From assembly GCA_037349105.1 (NCBI GenBank), contig JAYJMM010000083.1, forward strand, positions 1,178,001 to 1,242,000: a DNA stretch of 64,000 nt, in the 5' to 3' direction. The notes below the pieces were generated by a model. It searched no databases and was not told where the DNA came from. It was given only the letters and a program-made list of their open reading frames with translations. Numbering within the stretch: position 1 is the stretch's first letter; each line of letters opens with the position of its first letter. This DNA is from Limnomonas spitsbergensis (Eukaryota > Chlorophyta > Chlorophyceae > Chlamydomonadales). This document shows, one piece after another, positions 1 to 11,630 of the stretch. The position numbers were made by a program, and so were the translations under genes.

Positions 1-1290
1 GAGGAGCTACAACCAGTACCAAACATGAATGGAGATCCAGACGAGCCGAGTACGAGTACCAGTCGTGAAAAGATTACTTTTAACTAACCTGGACCATGTG
101 CACCCATACTTGCGTACGTCAGTCACTGCACTGATTGACGAGTTCGCAGATATTTTCTCAGAGACACCCCTAGCAGGAGGCGCGAAGGTCCCACCCCTAG
201 AACACACCATTGACCTGGTCGCAGGTGCCAAACCACCTTTCCGACGAAACTTTCGCCTTTCACCAGCCGAGTCCGAGGAACTCAAGAAACAGGTTGCTGA
301 ATTACTTGATAAGGGAATCATCACCCCTGTCAACAGCCCATACGGGGCTCCAGTCTTATTTATTAAGAAACCGAACGGTGGTCTAAGGTTTTGCCTTGAC
401 TATCGCGCCTTAAACGAGATTACAGTCAAGTTAAGGTACCCCTTACCCAGGATCGATGATCTACTAGATGCAGCTCGAGGAGCATCATGTTTCTCTTGTC
501 TAGATATGGCAGGTGGTTTTCACCAACTGTTGATATCTGAGGAAGACCAGCCCAAGACAGCTTTTGCTACCCCATTTGGACACTATGCATGGCGTTGCCT
601 ACCCATGGGTCTGTCAAATGCACCCAGTAAATACCAGAGTACCGTGTACAAGATCTTTGCAGAATTGCAGACATGCTGTTTGTCCTTATTTATATTGATG
701 AAATCAAGATTCTGTCCCAGTCACCAGCCCAGCACCTCGAGCACTTACGACAGCAGGTGTTCACCAGAATTCGTGGATCTGGCATCCAGGTCAAATTTTC
801 AAAGTGCAAATTCTTGCAAGCTCAAGTCAAGTACCTAGGGCATATTCTTTCGAAAGAAGGAGTCGCTGCTGATCCAGATAAAATCCGAGCTCTGACCGAG
901 TGGGAATTCCCGACCAGTGCAACAGGTGTCTTGCAATTTCTAGGCTTAGCGAATTATTTTCGCAAGTTCATTCCCAACCTGTCCAGGCTCGCAGCTCCAC
1001 TGTACCATTTGACCAAGAAAGCCGTTCAGTTTGAAGGTGGCGCAGATGCCCTACTAGCGTTCCAGGCCATCAAGGAGGCACTCGCTTCACCACCAGTCCT
1101 TGTCTATCCAGATCCAGACGAGGCGTACGAACTCGTATCTGACGCTTCCATCAGGATGCGGTGCAGTGCTTACGCAACTAGGCCGTCCAGTCGCTTACTT
1201 TTCTGCGAAGTTTTCTCCTGCCGAGAGAAACTACACTACTGGCGAACAAGGACTACGTATACGTTATACCACGACCCCGGGGGGATACCG
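1..1290 (+). pseudogene. Ty3/gypsy pol fragment (RT to start of RNase H), frameshifted and truncated
   Basis: Reverse transcriptase region of a Ty3/gypsy retrotransposon that would copy element RNA into DNA. Visible in order: an RT N-terminal linker (about 130-300), fingers with SPYGAPVLFIKKPNGG (about 335-380), motif A with the catalytic Asp in CLDMAGGF (about 495-520), GLSNAPSKYQ (about 610-640), motif C as YIDEIKIL (about 690-712), thumb, then an RNase H start (SDAS near 1138). Motif C reads YIDE where family members have Y-x-D-D, so a catalytic Asp is replaced by Glu. The reading frame changes near 668-675 and again near 1150, and homology stops near 1260-1290 without integrase. The first bases are also out of frame, so the left part is off-window or decayed. 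A dead relic, distinct from the LTR element at 37.6 kb. Confidence 0.88.
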
Positions 1291-1567
1291 AGAATAATGG
1301 ACGCTACGCGTCTCGACGCTACGCGTCTCAAAGCCACACATCAGCGCTCGACTTGCAGAAAAAAACTGCTCGACTGAATATCGGGCCATTTTTCGAGGTG
1401 TGCCCCCAGGGGGAGGGGTATAACTGACGTATCCCCGCGAGGCGCAAGGGTGAAATGCTTTGATCTTACGCTGTGTGAAGGGATGATGTAACAGCTACGA
1501 TTGAAAAGGTTCGCACTGCACATCACCCCGTGCCAGGCCCTGAGGGCTCGGTGCTCTGGCGAACTAC

Positions 1568-1981
1568 TTGGCACCTGGTGGTCTCCCGAAAGCTATGACA
1601 GACGACTACGGTGCAAGATTTGGCAGGATGTCTCTGGTCTCGGAGGGTTCCTACTTTGAGCATGTTCCTAGCACCCCGTTGACAGTTGGCCCCTCAGCAG
1701 GTGTTGGTCCCTCGACGGGCATTGACTCTGATGAGGATCGTGCAGGCCCCCAGTTTCATTTGATTGCTGATAAAAAAGCCTTGGTTTGGGCACACTCAGT
1801 CGTCCTGGCCAATATCAAAGTTACATCGAAGTTGCTCCCTAGACGTAAGGGCGCTACAGTCGGCAAAGTCGTGTACATCATTACAAGCGACGAGGATGCT
1901 CGCATCGTTCGAAGCTTAAAAGGAGATGCCAGCGACGATGATGATGACGCATATGCCGTGGATGGTGGGGGGCAGTCATAG
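1568..1981 (+). CDS. hypothetical 137-codon ORF with acidic C-terminus
   Basis: Unrecognised. The frame opens near 1568 and ends at a TAG at 1979. The product is Gly/Ser/Pro-rich near the N-terminus (TVGPSAGVGPSTG). It then has a short amphipathic part (KALVWAHSVVLANIKV) and a run of five Asp near the C-terminus. There is no domain, signal peptide or membrane segment. It lies between the dead Ty3 fragment and a polypyrimidine tract, so it may be a transposon leftover or a single exon. Composition looks more protein-like than the other frames here, which is the only support. Confidence 0.25.
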   Translation: MAPGGLPKAMTDDYGARFGRMSLVSEGSYFEHVPSTPLTVGPSAGVGPSTGIDSDEDRAGPQFHLIADKKALVWAHSVVLANIKVTSKLLPRRKGATVGKVVYIITSDEDARIVRSLKGDASDDDDDAYAVDGGGQS

Positions 1982-2038
1982 CACTCTCAGACTACCAATA
2001 GGCCGTGATGTAGCTGATTTGTAGCTGAAACACCACGC

Positions 2039-2606
2039 TTGCCTCCCCTCCCCTCCCTTCCCCCCCTCCCCCTCCTCTTACTCCCCCTCCCCCTCCTTAC
2101 CCCCCTCTTGCTGCCCCTCCAGTCCCCCCTCCTGCTCCTTCCCCCCCTCCCCCCCCCTGCTCTCCCTCCCACTCCTTCTCCCGCTCCCCCTCCTTCTCCC
2201 GCCCCCCCTCCCCCTCCCCCTCATGCTGTACCTCCCCCTCCTGCCCCCCTCATGCTCCTCCTCCTGCCCCTCCCCCCTCCCTTGCTTATGCCCCCCCTCC
2301 TGCTCCCTTCCCCCTCCCCGTCCCCTCGCTGCCCCCCCTCCCTCTCCCCCTTCTTCTCCCTCTCCCTCTCCCCCTTCCTCTCCCCCTTCCTCTCCCCCTC
2401 CCCCTCTCCCCCTCCCCCTCTCCCCCTCCCCCTCTCCCTCTCGCCCCTCCTCCTGCTCCCCCTACCCCTCCCGCTCCCCCTCCCCACAGCCCCTTCCCCT
2501 GCTCCCCCTCCTGCCCCCCTCCCCCTCCTGCTCCCCCTCCCCACAGCCCCTTCCCCTGCTCCCCCTCCTGCCCCCCTCCCCCTCCTGCTCCCCCTTCCCC
2601 TCCCTA
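2039..2606 (+). repeat. polypyrimidine tract (C/T, ~570 bp)
   Basis: Almost pure C and T on the plus strand, built from CCCCTCC-, CTCCTGC- and CCCTTCC-like words. A ~55-bp block around 2487-2540 is repeated directly after itself. It encodes only Pro/Leu/Ser-rich shadow frames on both strands. An AATAAA word follows at about 2606. Such mirror-like polypyrimidine DNA can form triplex or i-motif structures (general knowledge). Confidence 0.9.
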
Positions 2607-2689
2607 AATAAAAAGTGTGGCTTGGACGAATGCCGTGCGAGTATCATTGAAATTTCTATGCGGAATTAGTACCGTTTTTTGTGTTTGAA

Positions 2690-3085
2690 GTTTTCATAGC
2701 ATGCTCTGTGCTGGTGTAAATTCCCCTAGAGTAATTTGGGTATTGGTTTCGCGAATGGGGAGTTTTAAGCGGCTCGATAGCAGGCTCCATAGCTTGTGAG
2801 GGTTTTCTCTAGATGATGTTTGGGATCAAGGATCAAGGATTTTAAATAGCTCCATGGCAGGTTTTGTAGCGCGTACGTGTTTCCCCTTGTATCATTGGAA
2901 TTTGTACCAGTGTTTAGGAGGCTTCATGCAGCTTGTGCCGGTTTCCCCTAGAGCATCATTGGTATTGGGACCAGCGGTGCGGGCCAGGAGTTTTAGACAG
3001 CTCCATAGCAGAGGCTTCACAGCTTGTGCGGGTTTCCCCTAGAGCATCATTGGTATTGGTACCAGAAATAGAAGCAAGCATTTTA
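2690..3085. repeat. degenerate tandem repeat (~60-95 bp units)
   Basis: Four to five diverged units share the order TTTTAA...GCTC-ATAGCAGG...AGCTTGTG-GGTTTCCCCTAGAGCATCATTGGTATTGG-ACCAG (written with gaps). The CTAGA/ATTGGTATT anchor falls near 2723, 2807, 2880, 2945 and 3037. Spacing is irregular and no frame is conserved, so it is an old minisatellite. Confidence 0.6.
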
Positions 3086-5930
3086 AATAAATGAATCTAT
3101 GCATTTCAATTTAAGGGACCATTGCCTTGTTAAATTCTGTTTGTATAAGGGTCATTGGTATTATCACCTGTGGTTAGCCTGGTGTGGAATTTAAAATGAT
3201 GTCTTAGTTGGCTTGGTAGCCGAGGTCATTTCCATTTACAGCTTATGCTGGGCACGTCCAACACATCATGCTCCCCCAAAAAAGTTGTAAGGGAATATCG
3301 TGTTTCTGTATTTGATGGCTGCAGGCATAAAATGTTGCAACCATCCAAAGATTAGTCCTCACAAGGCCAAGCGCAAGAACCACATTAAGCCAGGGCCCGC
3401 CTTACATGGCTGTCCCGGGGATCAGCGATACAACCATGGGCTGCGCTGAAAGACTCGGGCGCATGTAGAGGGGGAAAATTCAAATGGCAGTGGGGGAAGC
3501 AAAGGAGAAAAAGGGGGAAGGGATCCCTAAAAGATACCAAATTGCAGCCAAGCAAACCTGCGCCCAGCGTGCTCAAAGGTAATAGGTATGAATATGTAGA
3601 GAGAGGCCCTTTAAGTGGTGCCTAAGCGTCATGTGCTAGAAACAAAAGCCAATGCCACTTCGATGCAAACGCTGGTGACTTGGCCTCGGGCACTGTGTGT
3701 TATCAAATGGAGAAGAGCATCCCCGCCTCTGAAAGCAAGAGAGAGACAAAAATGAAAGAGCTAGTCCCAAAGGAGGCATGAAAAACAGACCGTAGCAAAT
3801 TTGCCGTCAACAAAGTCTATGACGTCCTCAACAAAAGCCAGAGCCTGCCACCCATGCCTGCCCTGGTACATCTGTGACAGTAAGTCCGTGGCGCCCTCCG
3901 GGGGGGCTGCCCAACCTCTCGCTCTCAGCCGCTCTTTCACGCTAGGGCACTGAAAACACGTACATGAAGCGCATCCTCCACCTGTTGGCCGTGTTCTCAG
4001 CCCAGCAATGTTGGCAGTAGCGTGTGTCACGCTGCTGATCGCTGCGCCGTCCTTTATCATCAGGTGTGCTGGCTGCTCCGAGACGTAGCCTTAAGTTAGT
4101 GCATACACGGGCGCATTCGTTTTGCTAGTGCGGTTCTAAGCGTGCGATGATGCTGCATATGTACTGTCGCGCCTGTGTCTGGGTACATCTATGCCGTCCA
4201 CTCTCCTGCGGCTTTTACGCACCCCTAGCTCTGCTGTCAATCCTGGCCCATGCTACTTGCACTGGGTTCCTGACCGATCTGGCATGGCAGCGCAGCAACT
4301 CTGCGTCGTCTGGGCGCAACCAGCCCTTTTTTTCAGCCCCAAACGGGAGCATGCCTGACGCTGCCAGGAGGTAAGCTTTGATGAGGAGTCGGACCTGCAG
4401 CCTGGGGAGGTAATGGATGTAATGAAAATTACCAGTTTGACATGGGATGTGGCTTAAGCTGATTTGTTTGATCCACATGCATGCGTCATTGAGCCAAAGC
4501 CTCTGTGACAAGTTCACATGTGCCAAGCCAAGGGTACAATTCAGGTAAATTTCAGATAATCAGAGGCATGACGCTGCACCTCGATCTTTGCATGTCGCTT
4601 CTTGCCCCACGCTCAGCTCATCGCTGTGGGCGCATGACGTCTCGGTATGAAAACTTCACAAGTCTGCGTCCACTTACATCTCGGTTAGAAAGACTTGACT
4701 TTGGTGCCGCTTCTAGAGTCCTGGCGCCGATACCTCAAGCTCTCGATCCGCTCTGAAAGATGGTGCCACGGCCCAGTGCGAACGGTGGCGCACGACATCA
4801 ATAACTAACTGTCAAGTAGGACTCTTCTAAGGTCCCTCCCTAATAATTGCGAGAACAATCGTGCTTGCCAAGTTAATTGCATGATTGAGACGCCCTGGTG
4901 TAGGGGCCAGACTCCTGCATACCGGCCAGCAAATTCGTACTCTACACACATCGATACTCCCAGAAATCCAATTCACAGACCTGCGGCGTCAAACATGTAT
5001 CCACATGTATTGATTAACAAGATTACATTCTAGCCATCATGATTCGGAGACGAAATCTACCAATCTGCCCTCGGCGAGGGCAGTACCGACAAAATGGCAC
5101 TTGCGCGAGTGTAGTTTAATATCAGAATCTTAATCTACCTGTTCGATTTTGCATTCTGCAAGCGGGAAGGGCGTTTGGTGCTGTTTCGATAACGCCCTGC
5201 GAAACCGCCGAAACCCCTGCTGCCATTCAGAAATCCACCCTGTGCCACTAAAAATCTCTAGTCCAGTCCAGTCCCCATCAGAGCCCTTCTGACGCCTGTT
5301 TGACTACTCGACTCTGCCGTTTCAACCCTCCGGACTCTCCGTCTACTAGCACCAGTGAGTGCATCTGTATATATTAAAAGCTCCTGTCCCCTAGTGCTCT
5401 AGGACTTTTACAGCTAGCGTTAGCGATGTATTCCCCCAAATTTTCGTTGGAAATCATATTTTCCGTAGCCAGCGATAGCTTACCAGTTTCGCTTATTTTT
5501 CGGTAGACTTTCGTCAGCCTATCGCAAAGTGTCAGCGTTGTTGTTCGGTATCGATGTTTTTCGGTAGGCTTACGGTAGCCTATCGTGATTCAGTCGCTGA
5601 CTATTGACACTCTTTCGGTAGCCTAAAGTTAGTTCGGTAGCGAATTGTTTCTTCTGGGCGACGTTGTGTGGACAGCAGGGTGTTGGGGAGGTGATGGTTT
5701 CGACTATCTTGGAGCCGATCTAGGGCAAAGGACGCATCAAAGAGGCTGAAGACCCGCAGGTTCGAAATAGTGGTTTGAAGAGCAGCTTTGCAAATTATGC
5801 ATATCCTCATGCTCGGCTGTGGAGCTCGGGAAATTCAATTGTGCGCACCATAAGCTGTACAGAAAAAGAGAGTCGCTAGATTCTGTCCTCTAAGATCAGT
5901 CGGAAACGACTACCGTAGAACCGCTTTGAC
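3086..5930. other. no supported gene; one weak minus-strand ORF and short repeats
   Basis: No convincing gene. A 99-codon minus-strand frame (4060-3761) ends in a sequence with protein-like composition (GRHGWQALAFVEDVIDFV), but no domain or clean splice junction could be found. Between about 5460 and 5640 the word CGGTAGCC and its variants recur five or six times around TCGGTAG. Otherwise no structure is seen. Confidence 0.5.
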
Positions 5931-7715
5931 TCCGCTCGTAATTAAATAGTTATTGGGGTGCGCGGACATGATGGCTGCGCGCTAATATTAATTAAAAAAT
6001 CGCCGCTGCGCGGAGCGTCATTTAGATGCCCAAAAACTATTTGAGGGTGCGCGCTACGAATTAAAAACAGCATATGTCAAAAAACGCGCGCTCGCGCGCG
6101 ACTGTTTGATTTGACATCCGTCGAGTGATACTTACGCCAATTCTCGTTGCGAAGCTGGATCCTGGAGGCAGAGACGGGTGCTGACGACTGCTGACGTTTC
6201 GGGGCCTCAACAGCCACACGTTTCCTGAGGCTAGGAAACGGCGGAGGAGGAGGATGACGATTGACGACTATGCTGAGTATTGCTGACCGTGTACTATCCT
6301 TGCTTGCATCAAACGAGGTTTCAACTAAGTTTACTGTACTGGCTGAAAGTGCTGCGCGGAGGGAAATTTAAATTATTTTCAGTAATGCGCGATGTTAAAT
6401 TAAATTACCTGCTGCGCGACGTTAAATTAAATTAACGTTTAAGACAAGCATTCACCAAAACGGGGACCGTTTGAAGTATGGCCCACCCCTGTTGTTCCTC
6501 TGAAGGGCTGCTGGGCGCGCATCTCTAAGAGTCGCCAAGGTTTTGGCCTGCTGAATCACTTGGGAGTCGGATGCCCCCGGAGAGTCACGATGAAGATGCC
6601 GGTGCCTTTCTGCAATTGGCTCTTCTTTTCTCATTCGTCTGGGGGGGCGGGGCCGCTCTCATGTAATCTCAGCGCCCGGATACCGTAGACACCGCAATCG
6701 GGCGGTACTTCTGCGAGTACTGTGACGCGAACTGATCATGGTTGATTCACTGCCTCATCAGGTAACACATGTGATATCTGATGATGTGCTGCAGGCCTTT
6801 CTGTCGCTCTAGCTTATTTCATATCGGAAGCATTTTGATGCGATGGCATCGTACAAGCTACTACTACGAGCATGGGTTAGGGGCAAAACATACGTTGTAT
6901 GCTTATTTTCTTTGGCTTCGGTACAAATAATTAACCAAATCTAACATTCGCTTTCTTAAAAACAACAAAAAAACAATTCCGACTGATACGACGGTACGAT
7001 TACCGCAGATTAGGTTTCCCGCAAAAGTATACGGTAGAGGGGTATAAGCATCGCGTATTAAAAAGTAAGTAATATCGGGTGTGCGCAATGGCGTCGCTGG
7101 GCGGAATCGGTAGGAATCAGTCAGAATCGAGCAGTGCGCGAACTAATGTACAATGATGCCTTGCCCTGCGGGCCTTAATAAACAATAAAAAGGGGTGCGG
7201 GGCTTAATATAAAATTTATTTTCCTAGTACCTTTGCACATTCTGGCTTGCACTACATGAGCTTTGCATTACCGCAACGGCGCCGCACCCACTGCCGGCAT
7301 GAACTGCCCCCACGCAGCCACATTGCCGCACCCACTGACATGCTCTGCCACCATGCTGCAATAATGATGCACCCACTGGCATGTACTGCATTTATATTGC
7401 AACATCATCGCATCAGAATTGAGAAGGGCTCGATGTTTCATCATCCACCAGCTCCAGCATGTCATGCGGTGGATTCCGGCATGCACATGTTGTGAGCAAT
7501 ATCCTGGCACGTGTGGCATCAGCTTTTCTTTTTACGCACTGCTTACCGGAAATAGAAACCTTCGGATAAAATCTTGCCGAAATGACACATTGGTTAGTTT
7601 AACATCTTGTGTGTATTATGTCTGGGAATGTTCATGGAAACAAACTAACCGTATGGTAAAGAAAGCTTAAGGCAAGAGAGAAAGGAAAAAATAATGGAAC
7701 AGGAAGGGAAGGGGA
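5931..7715. other. no supported gene; AT-rich DNA with GCGC islands
   Basis: AT-rich sequence punctuated by GCGC words. At 6089-6102 an alternating purine-pyrimidine CG tract (potential Z-DNA) sits between inverted ATGTCAA (about 6074) and TTGACAT (about 6110). At 6385-6440 a ~33-bp unit containing GCGCGA-GTTAAATTAAATTA occurs twice. At 7270-7400 short CACCCACTG/GCATG words recur. Small ORFs here do not look coding. Confidence 0.5.
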
Positions 7716-7832
7716 AATATCGGTAACTTAGTAACGTGCAGCCAACTTACTAATGTTACCTTGGTTACTTTAAGCGGGCCCAGAGGTGTAACGTTATTGA
7801 CCTTGGTCACTCAGTAACGTGCCGAAGGTCGC
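7716..7832. repeat. left flank related to the 41-bp GTAAC repeat
   Basis: Contains words such as TTAGTAACGTGC-GCCAAC and TAATGTTACCTTGG, related to the 41-bp units at 9158-9361. The 48-bp array is therefore bracketed on both sides by the same repeat family. The short copy of the GGGCCCAGAGGTGTAACG dispersed motif at 7776-7801 lies inside it. Confidence 0.6.
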
Positions 7833-8812
7833 CTCAGAAAGCAGCTAGAAGATGGAGTTTGAGGCGACCCACGAAGGCCGCCTCAGGAGCAGCTAGAAGA
7901 TGGAGTTTGAGGCGACCCACGAATGAAGGCCGCCTTAGGAGCAGCTAGAAGATGGAGTTTGAGGCGACCCACGAAGGCCGCCTCAGGAAGCAGCTAGAAG
8001 ATGGAGTTCGAGGCAACCCACGAAGGCCGCCTCAGGAAGCAGCTAGAAGATGGAATTTGAGGCAACCCACGAAGGCCGCCTCGGGAGCAGCTAGAAGATG
8101 GAGTTTGAGGCGACCCATGAAGGCCGCCCCAGGAAGAGCTTCAAGATGGAGTTTGAGGCAACCCATGAAGGCCGCCTCAGGAGCAGCTAGCAGATGGAGT
8201 TTGAGGCGACCCACGAAGGCCGCCTCAGGAGCAACTTCATGATGGAGTTTTAGGCGACCCACGAAGGCCGCCTCGGGAGCAGCTTGAAGATGGAGTTTGA
8301 GGCGACTCATGAAGGCCGCTTCAGGAGCAGCTAGCAGATGGAGTTTGAGGCGACCCACGAAGGCCGCCTCAGGAGCAGCTTCATGATGGAGTTTTAGACT
8401 GCCAACGAAGGCCGCCTCGGGAGCAGCTAGAAGATGGAGTTTGAGGCGACCCATGAAGGCCGCCCCAGGAAGAGCTTCAAGATGGAGTTTGAGGCAACCC
8501 ATGAAGGCCGCCTCAGGAGCAGCTAGCAGATGGAGTTTGAGGCGACCCACGAAGGCCGCCTCAGGAGCAACTTCATGATGGAGTTTTAGGCGACCCACGA
8601 AGGCCGCCTCGGGAGCAGCTTGAAGATGGAGTTTGAGGCGACTCATGAAGGCCGCTTCAGGAGCAGCTAGCAGATGGAGTTTGAGGCGACCCACGAAGGC
8701 CGCCTCAGGAGCAGCTTCATGATGGAGTTTTAGACGGCCAACGAAGGCCGCCTCGGGAGCAGCTAGAAGATGGAGTTTGAGGCGACCCATGAAGGCCGCC
8801 TCAGTTTGTAGC
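7821..8812. repeat. 48-bp minisatellite with 336-bp (7-unit) higher-order repeat
   Basis: About 20 units of 48 bp, each carrying GAGGCGACCCACGAAGGCC, then GCCTCAGGAGCAGCTAGAAG and ATGGAGTTT. A variant unit with CCCCAGGAAGAGCTTCAAG occurs at 8127 and again at 8463, exactly 336 bp (7 x 48) apart, and the units between follow the same variant order. This shows a recent block duplication. Because 48 is divisible by three, a 252-codon minus-strand frame (8790-8032) of 16-residue repeats stays open, but the plus strand is open too in places. No gene start or context supports coding. Confidence 0.93.
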
Positions 8813-8959
8813 TAGAATGGTTTCCGGGAGAGACTTGCATGGGGATTCTAGCTCTCCCACTTGTCTTGGCCTTTACCGACGGTCTCGCTTGGGACAGGTG
8901 CCTGCTTTTTGGTTAAGTATTAATTTCCTGTTTTATTTTCTCCTTTTCCCCCCTTTCTG

Positions 8960-9162
8960 ACAGTGGGACGCCCACGTGGCTTAGTCTTTTGTGCATGGCC
9001 CAGACGTCTTTAGCTTCCGGTGGTTGGATTGGGGATTAGGACTTTTTGTTTTGTTTTTTAAGAGGGGGTCTCTTTCCTTTCTCTCTTTAGTTTCCAACCT
9101 TGCTGTTGGACGCCGACGCGGCCGAGCTTTGTCGCATGGCCCAGTGGTGTAACGTCATTGAC
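8960..9162 (+). repeat. two copies of a dispersed GCGCCCACGCGGCC...GTGTAACGTCATTGAC motif
   Basis: Copies at about 8965-9008 (diverged) and 9108-9162. Each follows a pyrimidine-rich tract and a TTGGACGCC-type word, then GCGGCCGAG, CATGGCCCAG and, in the second copy, GTGTAACGTCATTGAC. Related copies are at 7776, 25308, 25886 and (minus) 55753. This may be the conserved end of an uncharacterised transposon family. Confidence 0.7.
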
Positions 9163-9361
9163 TAAGTAATGTGCGGCCAACCTATAAATGTTACATTGGT
9201 TACGAAGTTACTTACGGCCAGCCTAGTCATCTTACATTGGTAACTAGGTAACATACGGCCTACCTAGTAATATTACATTGGTTGCTAAGTAACTTTCGGC
9301 CAACAAAGTAATCTTACATGGGTAACTAAGTAACTTACGGCCAACCTAGTAATATTACATA
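9158..9361. repeat. 41-bp tandem repeat, five units
   Basis: Five units of 41 bp with the pattern TAACTAAGTAACTTACGGCC then AACCTAGTAATATTACATTGG. Units differ at several positions. The array starts inside the end of the dispersed motif at 9108-9162. From 9370 to 9540 the sequence continues with many ACCATGGT/CATGGTAA palindromic words. Confidence 0.85.
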
Positions 9362-10955
9362 AACTAACGTTGGTAACAACATGGTAATTCCTCTAACCAC
9401 GAGATAACAATGGTAAATTGTTTAACATAGAAACTGACCATGGTTAACATTGGTGCCACCATGGTAGCACCTTCTAACCTTCGCCAGCCATGTAAATTAA
9501 CCAATTTGGGCATTTACCATGGTAAACCATGGTGATACTGCGAAATTTCCAGTAGTGGGTTCCCCACACATTCCTACAACGGTACCAGTATTCTTATTAT
9601 CATTTGTATGCGTTGTATGCGTTCCCACCTAAGCATGCACTTACTACACCTTATATTGCGAAGCCCCAGGTATTTATTTACGAGGCCTTGCGGACTAACA
9701 AAAATCGATTTGTCCACATTCGGCATAATAAAACTACTTATTGATGATGCGTTTAAACAAAAATATCAAATTAATAGCCAGCCCTAAAATAAGTACCTTT
9801 ACAGAAATCTGTAGATAATTGTACCGTAGTGTCAATCAAATTTCATTGATTGCTTGTTTTCCAAAAAAAGAATGGTTGATTTCGATGATTCATTAAACCG
9901 AAACAAAAACGAACACAAACGTATATGTTTTGCTCCAAACCCTAAAAGTTCGTCACCACAGAGATCATCGCAGCTTACTGCACAGGCAGCGTTTATTAGT
10001 CTTCCCTCAAGTCTTCCAATCAAAATGCTGTCAATGTGAAAACGCAGCTTGCATTTGCCGAGTCATTTGTTAGGGCGAAGGCAAGACGTGCACTGGCACC
10101 AGATGCGCCTCCCAAAGCAGAATCGAACCGTTGATTGGGAAAACAAACACCTTCCGATCAGAAAAGCTAACAAAAAACGAAGCAAAATTACCGAGGCAAG
10201 GTAGGGTTTCGAAAGAAAAACAAACTCGGAATAATACAAGACTTGGGATTTTGTTGCTTCTTTTGATGTTTCCTTTCGAAAGAAGAAAGCAAATACATTC
10301 TGAGTCCGAGAGTATTCTACAAGACACCCGATATTTCAATCGTTGGATGACCGACAGCTGACTGCCTGAAGCTCGACCAACCAGGTCAAGACAAAAGCGG
10401 TCAGTAAGGTCCTACGTTTCTGCATCAAGCACACTGTTGCATTCCTGCTGGCGTGGCCGATGACCTGCAGAACAGGACCTCTGAACCAAGGACCGGTTGG
10501 TTCGCATGTCGTTAAGAACCTGTCTCGGCTTGCTCTGAACCCAGAAAGTATTCAGGCAGAGAGATATGGAACACCAGCGTTGGCATCTCGAATTAAACAT
10601 GTTTTAAACCCATTTCGACCCATGCGACCCATGTTCACAACATCTTGACACATTCGACACATTCAAACTTGCCGAGCCAGAAATATAATGCAGGAGAACA
10701 GGCCGCACATGCAAGATCCCCCTCCCCGGCTTCAACGCGAACCAGACGTGTTTGGACGAAGCAGAACTACGTGTCCTCTCTCTCACACCCTCCTTCTATT
10801 TCGCCTGTTGGAACGCCCCCGGCCGAAACGCAGAAATGCAGGTTGTGGGCATCCTTCCGAACTCACAGGACACGAACGAGGAAGGTCAGGCTTTCCCACG
10901 GCTCTCTACGCATCCATATCTGGCAGAAAGAACCTGCCTTTATGATCGGGGCGTG
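9362..10955. other. no supported gene
   Basis: Nothing with recognisable coding content. 9370-9540 is rich in ACCATGGTAA-type palindromes. Overlapping plus and minus ORFs of 60-90 codons between 9830 and 10950 lack domains and have no consistent splice structure. Confidence 0.5.
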
Positions 10956-11164
10956 TGAGGTCACCAGTAATTGTCCATCCACACAAGGGGGGATACCGAT
11001 GGGGGGAAAAGGGGGGGACGAGTGGGACGACGGATATCCATTAACTCATTCAATTATACTCCTTGATTCTAAACGCTACTGCCATTTTAATGACTGGCAT
11101 ACCTATTATATAATACTCTTGCCATTGTCGGTCTCTCATAGCCACTCGCACAAGGCATTACGGT

Positions 11165-11224
11165 GTACGGCATTTAAAATCCCGTATTCCTCAAGCCACG
11201 CTCAGGCGTTTTCTTTCTTTCTTT
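11165..11224 (+). repeat. LINE 3'-tail copy ending in (TTTC)n
   Basis: About 55 bases, from TTTAAAATCCCGTATTCCTC through CACGCTCAGGCG to TTTCTTTCTTTC, match the 3' end of the minus-strand LINE near 30776-30830 without visible mismatch. Similarity fades upstream. Either this is a severely 5'-truncated LINE copy or a SINE that borrowed the LINE tail. Confidence 0.8.
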
Positions 11225-11630
11225 CATTGGGTGACCAGTGCTCGCGATATAGAATATCTGTCAGGCCGAAAGGATCTAAACGAAACCCATATTATTTATA
11301 CATACTGACAAACGCTCTCCAGCACGCCGCACCGAGGATTGGCTGGCCTAAGGGAAGCGGCACAGCAGGACCCTCGCGATCGACGCAGCAACAGGGAAGC
11401 GGCACAGCATCTGTAACAACAGGAAAGAAAGCAGAAGAAGAAGAAGCAGAGGCAGCAGAAGTAGCTCGCTATGACGAAGCAGAGGATGATTTGGAAGCCC
11501 TCAACGTGGGGGCAACGCTGTGGGACTCTGAATGAAGCATGGAGGTGTGGCATGTCAGATTGCAGAGGCAAGTACTGTGACAGCCTGCCAGCCAATCTGA
11601 CCAGGAGTAAGAGGGAAGCAGAAGGCCTGA

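Noticed and set aside
2039..2669. Pro/Leu-rich long frames on both strands
   Set aside because: Produced by the polypyrimidine composition, which lacks stop codons in several frames.
3761..4060. 99-codon minus-strand ORF as a gene
   Set aside because: Its end looks protein-like, but the tested splice junction (donor near 3990, acceptor near 3952) gives a stop. No domain was recognised.
8032..8790. 252-codon minus-strand ORF of 16-residue repeats
   Set aside because: A by-product of a 48-bp minisatellite. There is no gene context, and the repeat units diverge without codon-position bias that I can see.
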